DNA of 64,000 bases from Luidia sarsii. Its lineage: Eukaryota; Echinodermata; Asteroidea; Paxillosida; Luidiidae. The first letter of the stretch is position 1. The number at the start of each line of letters is the position of its first letter. Below, piece after piece: positions 10,269-21,400 of this stretch. The DNA lies in NCBI GenBank assembly GCA_949987565.1, contig OX465121.1, forward strand, positions 4,266,152-4,330,151, written 5' to 3'. Under the pieces are notes generated by a model, which was given only the letters and a program-made list of their open reading frames with translations, made no database searches and was not told the DNA's origin. Made by a program: the position numbers and the translations under genes.

Positions 10269-12487
10269 CTGCCATATATCTCCAGGGATCACGCCCTATC
10301 GCTTTCATTCAAACGCAAACAACCAATTGTTGTAAATTTGGCTACAGCACCTTGGGGATCTTTTTTTTTTCTTTTCAATTTACTACTTTGGCAGTGTTCA
10401 AACGTTTGACTTTGACGTGGACAATCTACCCTGGTGTGTCTGGTACTTAGCGGGACATCCCAGTCTTGTAATGTGGTTTAAAATTTGAGGTTAAAGAAAA
10501 AGAGAGAGATTGGTTATAGTGATGATAGTGTTGTGACCAAGAATGCATTTTTGTAAATCTTTGAGTGAGGCGGATGGTGTTCTTGTTTTTCATTTCCCAA
10601 AGATTTGCTCGCTCAATCGGCCGTTGATGGTGGGGTATTTTTGTTATATATTTCTTGGAAGCAGTGAGTTCACACTTTAAAAAAAAAGAGCTGCATCAGT
10701 TTCTGGCATAGCTTGCTTTTAAACAAAAATTGGAACCAGGCAGAAAAAAAAAGATGCTTCGATTTTTAAGATTAGACAATTAATTCCTACGTTAGGGCTA
10801 CTTGCTGTGGTAGTAATCATTTGTACACAATTGTTTTTGCAAGTTACGTGGTCCGTTTTTTTTCCCGGCTTATTTGGCAATGTTTTAGACTGTATAGATT
10901 TCCACTGGACTATCTTCCCCTCCCTTCTCCAATTTTTTCTCCCAGAATTAGATTTTTTTCAGTAAACAGGCAGATTTTTTTCAGACATTGCATGTGGGTA
11001 CTTCTACTACCGAGTACCGAGCTGTGTACAATTTGCGAATTATAGTCTGTAATACTCATAGTCGTTTATGTTTAATCTCTCCTTATTCCTTCATGGTTTA
11101 ATCTCCACCCCACCCTAAACTTAGACTACAGGAGGGAAGAGAGGCTGAGAAATGTGCTCAACCCCGTCGGTTTTTTTTCTTTAAATGAAATAAGAATATC
11201 GTCTTTGGATCTGTAACCCATTGCGTCACGTTTACTACCAAACCAAAAGCTATTTTAAAATGCTTCGAAAGCGCTGCTTGACATCGGAGCCGCATGTGGA
11301 TCCAACTCGTCGTGTAAAAAAGAATGCTAAAAGAAAAAGTTAGTGAACCTCGTAGTTTATTTCTGAAAACTTGAGGTTAATCGTAAAGTTGTCATTTTTT
11401 GGGAGCTGTAGTTGATTGGATTTTTGTCTTTTTGTCAACAAGAAATCGGGGTCGATTCCAGAGCTGTTCCCTGTTTATAATTGTCCAATCAGCGCTCTCT
11501 GTAGTTCGTAATAGTTTGGACGCCTGAGCTACTTTCACTGTACGAATTACGGAGCAGGCCCTAGCCCTAGCATGCAGCGGCTTTCAACCCTAGTCGAACG
11601 TGAGGCTTGTTTAAGCCTCTACCTCCATGGTTTAAGTCTTAATGTCTTCTGAGTGAAAATGGTTTGCATATTGCCCGGTTACTCAAAAAGTGGTCTGGGT
11701 ATTCGGAGTGCGTTCTAACAGAATTCTGAATACACGTACACCCATGTATACTTGTACTGTGTTCCAAGTTGAGCTGCATGCAGGTACGGAATACCCAGCA
11801 CCACGCCAGGAACATTAATTGGTAACACGAAAATACACATGCACTACACGCTCAAACAGGATACCAGTTGTGTAGGGTTCGCGTAACGCTACGCAATGAG
11901 TGTCCTGGATTATCTGCCTCAAATCGTGCTGTATAATTATAATTATGCATACGGGAGATACTACGTACGCCATCAATAATGGGTTCGGAGCGCATTCAAA
12001 GGGCATTTCTTTTTTAATTCTTCAATCCACCAAGTTCTGTTAGATTCCCTACGAGTCCGAACAAAATGTGACAGGGCGTTTAGTGCAGGCGTCATATGGA
12101 GGGAATCTGCTCTGAAATTGCCACACACAAACAAATCGCCTGTTGCCCTCAGTCTCGAAGTTAGGAACGACGGCCCTCGCACGATAACGATGTACTGTAG
12201 TTTTTATAAATATTTTATTATCGACTATTTTAATTCGTGAGTCCACTAATGAGAAAAAAGACACGACTTAATTGACTGTTTATCTTTTCGTTCATTGAAT
12301 TCCATTCAGTTTTTTTAAACGTGTTGTTCGTAGGACCGTTTAATAAACCATGAAAAATCCTCACAAATGCTATTATAGTATATTTTCGTTTATTTAAGTT
12401 AGGAGTCCATAGTGCTGTGTTTTGTGAAATGTGTATCCACATAGGGGTTTTTAGTCGTTGGCGAGTCTGCATTGAAGGTTTCGCAGA

Positions 12488-12736
12488 ACGCAGTAGCTGG
12501 TGTTACGGCAGTCATCCGTGTGGTTCCCTGACTTGATTGTATTTTGCCTTTGAGAAAGGTCCTGCTAGGATCGAAACGTCAGGCCCACTAAATTTTTTGA
12601 TTGTATTTCGTCAGCATTGCAGGCTGGTTGAACCAGTCTATTAGCTGATAGTCTGGTTCCAAGAGCTAAACATCCTGACAAATACTGTGAAGTCAGGGAA
12701 CCACACAGACGACTGCCGTAACAACAGCCACTGCGT
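12488..12736. mobile_element. MITE-like inverted repeat element (copy 2), interrupted by a 52-bp insertion
   Basis: Same family as 1092-1276, with ends ACGCAGTAGCTGG and CAGCCACTGCGT. At 12545-12596 it is split by one copy of the 52-bp unit. The sequence TTGATTGTATTT is present on both sides (12533-12544 and 12597-12608), while the uninterrupted copies have it once. Confidence 0.85.
12545..12596 (+). mobile_element. 52-bp mobile unit with 12-bp target-site duplication
   Basis: The unit runs from TGCCTTTGAGAAAGG through CCTGCTAGGATCGAAACG to CCCACTAAATTTT. The flanking direct repeat TTGATTGTATTT and the empty site in the other copies of the host MITE fix both ends. At least a dozen related copies are scattered over the window. 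Confidence 0.85.
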
Positions 12737-13781
12737 TCTCCGAAAGGGGTCAGTTTAGTTTAAAGAATGATTGAATTAGTCAGTTTTTCGCTCTGTGAAG
12801 TTATGAAAGGTACTTAGGCCTATAACCTTTTTCACGTGACGTAATGCTGGGCAGCGCACACGTGTAAGCATCAGTTGTACCACATGGTTGTGCGTACAAT
12901 TTCGGTTGTTTTGGTCACGTGGGTGGAAAAGTGGAGGGTACACCATTTGAAAAGTGCCCAAATAATTACCCAACATGAAGTTTGTAATTGTAACAGTACC
13001 AGGCATTCCGTCAAATTTTAGCCCTCGAAAATCTACCATTCCCAGGAAAAGTGTAGGCCCCCTTAATTTCAAACGGTCGCTCGGTGGAGCGATCGTTGGA
13101 AACAAATAGTTCCAGTACAAATACCGCCCTCTATGTCTGAAAAAGGGTAACATTTAATTTAGTTTCCACGTTTTTTTTCTGATGAAAATAATGCATGGTT
13201 GACAGATCGAGCCGAAACTTACACGGGTGTGTAATTTGATGTAGATATAGGGCCTACGTCGAGTTTGAAAAAGTATAGAATCGATTCTTTAACCATCGAA
13301 AAATGACATTTAAATGGCCTATACTTAGAACTAGATAGTGGCAGGTGTTGCGTCATAAATAATTAAATATAGGCCATTTAAATGTTTTCGCGTCCAGGAG
13401 AACTCTAACAATGATGGTGCTCGGTGCTTTGCACGTTTTCCTGATGAAAGAATACAGGCGATCGGGCTGGTGAGATCGTGCGGTACTAGGACGCTACTAT
13501 ACGTGCCGTGGTGGATTCGCATCCGTTCGTGCACTCATATCATAGCGGCTGGTTTATAGCACGTTATTGCATCATGATTATGTGATATCGTTTTGCTCCG
13601 AGTTTTCCATACTCGACGTACAGTATGTACTAGGCCTAGGTGTTTTCAGCAGGCGGCTGGGCAAAACATTGAACATGCCGTGCTAATGATAATTATCGCC
13701 GGAGTAGGGCAAAGCCTTGGTAGGCCTACTGTCTTTGAATTGAAATATATATAGGATAAGCCTCACTGTATGCATGCTCAT

Positions 13782-13880
13782 TGTTTAGCCCGGTTGCCTG
13801 CTAAAATAAATAAAAAAAAGTATTATGTTCAGACACCTCGGGTGGAATTCGAACCCGCGACTCCTGATTTACACGAGTTA
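13782..13880 (-). mobile_element. Second tRNA-like SINE family, fragment
   Basis: On the - strand a B-box-like CGGGTTCGAATTCCACC follows a CGCGAC-type segment. The + strand context, GTTGCCTGCTAAAATAAAT then GAACCCGCGACTCC, matches the unit arrayed at 43390-43960 and the fragment at 60060-60150. Confidence 0.55.
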
Positions 13881-14252
13881 TGTACGTGTAGTACGACTCC
13901 CGGAGGCCGCAAACTGTGTCGAGCACTGAGATCGATCCCCATTTTCGATTTCTGGAAAATTTGTCGTGCATATATTCAACCCAAAATATTACAGTAGGTT
14001 AGTCTGCTGGGCATTTCTTTGTTGATGATAAAACAAAATGGGGCGTGCCTATCACAGCACTGAGATGTACAGCATGCTGTATATATTCTACAGTTTGTCG
14101 TACAGTGACCAACATCCAAGTCTACCGAAATCCATCGCTTTTTGTTACTATCCTGCTGGAGTGCATGCTAGTTCAAAAGATAATACTTATCATAGGTATG
14201 GCAAACGCACTGCCGTGCATGCATGGCCAGTTAATTAAAAATCATTGTCTCA

Positions 14253-14440
14253 AAATTTAGTGGGCCTGACGTTTCGATCCTAGCAGGACGTACCGCGGGT
14301 ACCTCTCAAAGGCAGAGGCCTTTCTCTGCCTTTGAGAAAGGTCCTGCTATAATGATCGAAACGTCAGGCCCACTCAATTTTGAGATTTGCAGTTTGGTAA
14401 TTTTAGTCAGGAGCAGTTTGCAACATTTTTGTATATCACT
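14253..14440. mobile_element. Foldback (palindromic) copy of the 52-bp unit with 3' tail
   Basis: Two inverted copies of the unit meet near 14325 (AGGCCTTTCTCTGCCTTTG), with a short insertion in the left arm. The right arm is followed by the family's common tail (TTTGGTAATTTTAGTCAG ... CAACATTTTTGTATATCAC). The flanks TAAAAATCATTG and TAAAAAATAATTG may be a decayed target duplication. Confidence 0.75.
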
Positions 14441-14869
14441 AAAAAATAATTGCAGATTATATTATTTGTTGCGTGCACAGTGTTTCAATTCTCTTCGTGA
14501 CTTTGTCAAAGCACGTGCACACATGATCGGAAATCTGTTTACAAACTATAGCTTGGAAAGTAGAACAATCAACCGCTCGATCATTGACCAAAATGCGAAT
14601 CTGGAGAAAAGAAAAAAAAAAATCGAGAGACCGGCGTCCAAATTCTTGCAGTTCGGAATTAATTCCTGTCAGTTTTAGAAACGTCCTGCGAATTTCTTTC
14701 ATGATAAGAAAACAACAAAATCAAGGTATTCCCCCGGCGGAAAAAGAACAGCGAGCGCTTTAAGGCTGACCACGCCCCTTTTGTCTGTCACATGATCATA
14801 AAAATAGCCAATAGACAAACAAAGTAATTTTTGCAAATATGGCCAACCTGAGGTGCGTGCATGTACAGC

Positions 14870-15470
14870 GCGTGTATGACATCGCCGTCCAAGCGGCCAT
14901 GCTCCCGAACGTGGCTGGTGCCCGGCCTCTCGTTAAAAAAAAAACCCACACAAAAAACGCACCGGGCTGCCGCCCGCGTAATTTGTTTTCCCAGGATGGG
15001 AAAGGCCTTCATTAACATAAACGCGCGCTATTGGTTGCTTTTTATCCAGACATGGTGAATTATTCATGAAAATGTTGCGCACGGACATCTTTATACCGGT
15101 GCACGCATGTGGTGTAGTAGTACACGCTTGTGGTGTAGTATACATCATGGAGGAATAAGTAGTGTATACATGTAGTATACACTAGTTACCGGTACATTAT
15201 GTAGGCATACACACACGACATGTACTGTATACTGTGTACGAACAGTACATGTACAGTGCACCTAACATGTACACACTCAAATCAAGATGTGAGCGTGTAA
15301 GTGAACGATTATATGAATAATTCACCACGCGTAGACAAAATGCAACCAATAGCGCGCCGTTATGCTAATGATGGCCTTTGCCGTCCTGGGGAAAAAAAAT
15401 ACGCCTCCCCGCACGACTCCCCGGCCGGTCGGGGCACCAGTGAGCCTTCGAGAACCACCAACATGGCCAG
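14870..15470. promoter_or_regulatory. Inverted-duplicated promoter and 5' leader of second hnRNP gene
   Basis: The segment 15308-15395 (CCAAT box at 15346-15350, octamer-like ATGCTAAT at 15361-15368) reappears inverted at 14992-15072, including GCGCGCTATTGGTTGC and GGTGAATTATTCAT. The similarity continues into the leader: GGGGCACCAG ... ATGGCC at 15431-15468 has a - strand counterpart (CCGGGCACCAG ... ATGGCC) ending near 14895. The axis is near 15185. The - strand ATG at 14900 opens only 34 codons, so that side probably makes no protein, but divergent transcription is plausible. Confidence 0.65.
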
Positions 15471-18400
15471 CCAAAGCCAAAACAGCGATGTGAGTTTTGT
15501 CTCTTTTTTCCGATTCCCTCGGCAAAGCGGGCCGGTTTTTCGCGTTTCTCGCGCCCGGGACGGGCCCCACCAGGGCCGGGTCCCGGCCGAGTGGCGCCCG
15601 GCCCCCGGGAAGGGGGAAACGGTGCCCAAATGGACGCTCGAAATTGGGGCGACGAAAATCGCATTGTTTGCCAGTGCGCGCCATGTGCCCGTTCCGCTGA
15701 ACAGTGACCGCGTTTGACAAGGCCACCATTTTTTTTTTTTTACGAATTTGCATGCTGTCATTATTGACGTTTTTATGGCCACTTTACCAATACCGAATCT
15801 CTTTTCTAATCCAATTTTCGGTCATAAGCAAACAGAAAGAAAACATTCGGGGCACCGCAGGCCGTAGTTCTATTTATGTCGTTTATGTCTGAAAAAGCAG
15901 TGATATGTTTGAAGTTTAAAGTAAACTAGAAATATAATTGAATGCGCCATTATTAATATTATTAATTTCAGTGTATAGTATTTAATTATTAGTAAAATTT
16001 AGATTGTCAAATGAAAACATAGATGTGTAGGCTTATGCATTATTTATTTTTGCTAAAGGAGTTAGGCATAGCATCGTTTGTGGCTCAACAGTACCTTATT
16101 TATAAATATTCAATTTCAAATGTATCATAAATTCATAGCCAATTTTAAGTTGTACTTGTACTTTTGTAGTTGTAGGATATTATAATTAAATTATAGAAAT
16201 TTCGAATTATTTATGTTGAAAATGAAATAAGCATCTAAGTATAAAGTGCTAAGTCTAACTCCAAGTCTTACCTAACTATTCACTGTCACCAAGTAGGTCT
16301 ACTTAACGGCCCTTAAACACATTGGTAAAGGTCAAAAGATAGCCGTAGTTTGCGTGTTAAACCATTATTTTAACTTTCACAAAAAAGCAATCCTGCGAAG
16401 GTTTTAGCTCAAATGGTAATCTGAGAGGAAAAGTAGAAAAAGTCACATCAATGTTTTCCGATCCTCCCAACGTTGTATAGGGCCTTTAAAAAAGGGCTTT
16501 TCTTTCAGATCGCATAAATGTTGAGTACTAGTTTTCATCAAAACTTAGGGGCCTATTTCTGTATTTGATTTGCGACTAAAATGCGCACCCAAAGTTTGAA
16601 CAATTTGACAACCCATTTCCATTTGGTTTTTGGAAAGCAGAGGAAATTAATTGTTTTACGGATTTTATTTGTAGACATGAAACTTCAAATGTTCTTGGCA
16701 ACATTTGGCTCTTGAGTCTTGAGACTCAAGTCTTTTACCCTCTTCACTATGAGTGACAGTATGAGGAAGACATTTAACATTTGCCTCCAAAACCCAACCA
16801 CAGCTTGGTAATTAAATGCTTATTTCTCATTTTTGCAAGCTGAGGATTATTTGAAAGTGGATCAGGCTTTGAATATTGAGAAAAGTGTGGGGTTAAGACA
16901 TAAATGGAAATCGTGTCCCTCGGGAAAAACTTGGGCCGTGTTTTTGCTGTTATGATTACATATAAGGTTACATGAATATAGAAATTAAAGTGGTTGTGCC
17001 AGAAAATGGCTATTGTCTACATAAAACTAGAACCTTGTGTATTATGAATTTGGGAACTTGTCCACACTTTTGTACTATTAATTAGTTTAACTAAAATCTC
17101 GCCTAATCTTAAAATTTAGTGGGCCTGACGTTTCGATCCTAGCAGGACCTTTCTCAAAGGCAGAGCTCTGCCTTTGAGAAAAGTCCTGCTAGGATCGAAA
17201 CGTCAGGCCCACTAAATTTTAAGATTTACATTTTGGTAATTTTAGTCAGTAAGCAGTTTGCAACATTTTTGTATATCACCTTAAAATCTTTCCATTCATT
17301 CTTCACAGCCGTCATAAAAAAAAAGGATTGATGATGGTATTGGTAATGACTTCTAACCGTAACCCCAACGATAGCCTTAATGTTGCACAAATTAAACATT
17401 GTCGCGGGAAATTGAATTTGGGGTTAGCGGTTAAAAAAATGTATGTGGCTCGTATGGAGTTACAGGACAGCCCATCTCAAGGCCCAGTGATGTTATTAAC
17501 CAACCAAGAGTTTAAAAATTGTAATTGGCCGCGTATTTTGATTCTAGCAGGACCTTTCACAAAGGCAGATCGTTGTAACCTAAAATTACATTAAAGTTTG
17601 GCCCAGTACTGGCAGTAGTTTTGTGTAAATCAACCCTTTCCAAAACAAAACCCCATTTTTATAAAATAAAAATACCGAATATCAATTGAAGGTAGGCTTA
17701 CACTATTTACAATTACAACGTGTCCAATATCTGGACATTTCAAATTTGAGGAATTACTTTAATTAATTATATTGGACCTACTCATCATGAAGTTTGTATT
17801 GGTATCAGACATTCTGAGTGATGTCAGCGCTCGAAAATGTGCTGTACAGAAAAGAGGAAAATTGTTTAAATAGTTGTTAAAAGCTTTGTTTCTTTCACTC
17901 TGCCTTTGAGAGAGAGCCTTCCAGTATTGGGAAGAAAATGTCAGGCCCTTTTACTTTTTAAGATTTGACCAAAATAAAATTTGACCACTGGCTGTCTTTG
18001 AACTTTTTTTTTCTGATCAATTTCGAGAAAAAAAATTTATGCACAAAGATTAAAAATGCAAGCTCTAATTTCATTGCTTTATTTCTGTCATTTTTTTTCA
18101 AAATTGCCAGTCTACATTGTGCTGAATAGAAACAATGTCTGTGAATGTGCCATAACGTCATATATTTGGTTAATGCACAACATGCATGCATAGAACTTGC
18201 CATTCGCAAACCACATTTAGGGCACAGATTAAGTAAGAAACAAAAAGTTCAGGTCGAGTAAGATTCTTCATCTTTTGTCAATTTTGTTTATACAAAAAAA
18301 ATCGCAGAAGTGGATGCAGCTTTTTTTGTGTCTTTTGCTGTTTTACCTGATTTTTAAACCTTGTTTTAATTTTTTTTTAAAGGAAATTTGATCACTTTAT

Positions 18401-21400
18401 GAGATTCGTTTTTTTTTTTTAGGGGGGGGGTGTGATTTTCCAAATTTTGATTTGTTTTCCATGTTTGTTTTTTTACCGAAACTGGATTGCTGAAGTTGAA
18501 GCTGTCTTCTTCTTTTGGGGAAGGGGGAAGGGTCCGTTTGCTATCCTAATTGCTTTCCTAATTTACCTTGCAAATTTAAAAAAAAAAATTTTTTTGACAT
18601 CAGGAACCCGAGAATCTACGGAAGATTTTTCTCGGGGGACTGAATCGCGCCACCACCAAGGAAGACCTGAAGGCCCACTTTGAGCAGTTTGGGGTCGTCT
18701 GCGACTCAGTGGTCATCACCAACCCGGGCCGGGAGTCCAAGGGCTTTGGCTTTGTCACCATGTCCACCATCGAGGAGACAGACAAGGCACTGAGGGAGAA
18801 CAACGGCGGCATGCATGAGATCAGCAAAAAGAAGGTGGAGGTGAAGAGAGCCATCCCGCGTGACGTGAGTGCACCACGGCTCCCGCCGATTCCTTATATA
18901 ACATATTTCTGAAGAAAATTTGAAAAAATCAATTGAAATTTCAATTTGTTAAAAAGTTCCCGGTCAGTTTTTCCTTTGCTTGTTTGAATTCATTTCGGAT
19001 TGAAAAATTGGCAAAGAAAACTGTGACTGGACCAGGACTTGAACCCGAGACCTCTGGATTAATGTACCAGTGGTACAACGTTAATCCAGAGGTCTCAGGT
19101 TTAAGTCCCGGTGCAGTCAAAGCCAATTTTTCCAAACTTTGTTCAAAAGTTCCCAGTCAGTTTTTCCTCTTACCATCTGAGCTATCCAGCCCTGGTAACT
19201 GGTCATTAATTAATGGAGTGGGGGCCCCAGTCAGATGCGTTCAACCATTATCTGCCCATTTTTGTCTCTGAGGAGGGCCTGAATGATGACTGACCACATT
19301 TGTCAGGAACATGTATCTTTAGAACTCACTCAAGACATCTTCATACGGTGTCACCGCAAACAACCTCTGACTCTGACACAAATGTTGAAGAAAAAAAAGT
19401 AGCAAAGAGAACTGTTGATGGAAAGTTGAAGCTGAGACCTCAGGGGTTATAACGTTCCAGCACTTTAAATACTTTAGTTTTCATTGCTACTTTTCACAGA
19501 TTGTTTAAAAGTACCCAGTCAGTTTGCCCTTTTCTTGGTTTGTATGAAAATCAAGTTTAAAATGTCGCTGCCACTATGTGTGATCCCCAAACCTATGTAG
19601 CCGGCTTTACAACTGATTGTTGTTGGGCATCTGAATGACAATAGGCTGTGATCCCTGAAGATATTCAGCCGTAAAAGGTTAAATGCTTGTGACAGGTGTC
19701 CCCAGCGTAGTAAAGATAGTTGACTATTTGGGAAGGCCGCCATCTAAAGGCTGGATGGACCAGGTGGTGGAGTTCTGGTATGTTAATTAAGCCAGATGTG
19801 TCTGGTTCAACTTCAAAATCAAATTTTAATTTTCGTTGTTATTTTTACAAATTGTCTGGAGAGATTCCAGGCAGGTTTTTTCCTTGTTTGGTACTAAACA
19901 TGCTTCCAAACTGCTTACTGACAACTTCCTCCTGGTTACACTTGTACAATACACGGAAGAAAGATAGAATCAGTTTTTGTTTTTCCCCCCTTCTGCGCCA
20001 CAGTCAAACATCCCCCCGGAGCACACGAACCAGGTCTTTGTCAAGAACCTGGGCACAGCCATCACAGACGAGCACCTCAAGAACTACTTCAGCAAGTTCT
20101 CTTCGGTCAAGTCGGCCAAGGTCATCCGGGAGAAGGGAGGCGAGAAGAAGAGCCGCGGCTTCGGCTTTGTGGAGTTTGACGACAGCTTTGCCCACCACGC
20201 AGTGGACAAGGTAGCAAGTAAGTACCCGACCGCACCGCAGAAACAATTAAATTCCCCAAAGTTCATTTTAGCATAGGCTTAGAGCACTAGAGCAATGCCG
20301 CAACACTTCAACAAGACTTTACCCTACTCGACGTGTAATTAAACTAGAAGCTCAGTGTTTTGCCCAATTGCCTGCCAAAAAGATACAGGGAGCTCAGGCA
20401 ATATTTATGTTAAATGGACAAGATTACAGCAACTTATCTTAGCTGGACTAAGACAGATGACTCTTTGAGAAAAACAATCCTGCTATAATTGAAACATCAA
20501 GGTCGAAGGCTTTTGAGAAATGTCAGCTCCCCCTTTTTTTTTTTTCAACACAACAACAACACAACAGTATTTAATTTGACATTACCTAACCTTTTGGTTC
20601 TATTTTGATTCCTTTTGTGTTTTTCTTCTTGTAGTAATGGATAAGCACACTGTCGAGGGCCGACAAGTGTACTGCAGTAAGGCAGAGGACAGAAGTTCCA
20701 AAGAAGATCCATTCGGGAGAGCACAAGGCATGAGAGGAGGTGAGCTTCGATCCCTGGAAATTCCTTTTTTTAACTGGCCGCCCATCATCTTGATCCCTGG
20801 GATCTTGTTTTTCCCCACCTCCCCCATCAAGGGCCAGCACAAGGGACTTGGTGCTTGAGACTGAGCAGGTCTGCCTTTCCATGCGTGGGGCCCGCCTCAG
20901 GATAAATAAAAACTACCTTTTGGTAAATAAAAATAATGATTCCCCGAGCTGCTGTAGCCAGTGCGTTGCAAACTCTTTAGGGTGCACTATTGTGAATTGC
21001 CTGTATTGGTTGGGATTTCAAGCCAAACAAAACAGGCTGCCTGTGTTTTTTTCAGTGCTTATTTCGTTTCGTCAAGTAGGGCAAACCCTCACTGAATTAC
21101 TTTTTGAAGTTAATACAAAAACTGTTGCAAGCTGCTCACTGACTAACTTAAATAACCTGCATTACATAAATCTCAAAAGTTAGAGGGCCTGACGTTTTGA
21201 TCCTAGCAGGACATTTCTCAAAGGCACAGTGAATTACTTTTTGATAACTTTTGAAAGGGAAGCCGTAGCGTAGATGATGATGATAATGATATAGCCTTTT
21301 CCTGTTCACTGAGGGATGTCTCTAAGCAATTCATTATAATTTTTCCCATGCACTGGGCCACTCTACATTGCTAGTAGTCTCCGTACAATGGGTGGAGCAC

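Larger units (their letters stand above)
7986..14860. other. Interval between first and second hnRNP genes; no gene seen
   Basis: About 6.9 kb holding SINEs, MITEs and unclassified AT-rich sequence. No open frame has recognisable protein similarity or coherent splice structure. The terminal 3'-UTR exon of the first hnRNP gene should lie in the first part but could not be placed. No repeat was recognised in 10500-12480 apart from homopolymer runs. Confidence 0.5.

Noticed and set aside
15322..15782. Overlapping frames of 99-143 codons on both strands around the second hnRNP start
   Set aside because: GC-rich promoter and first-intron sequence; the real exon is only 15463-15489 and the frames have no recognisable domains.
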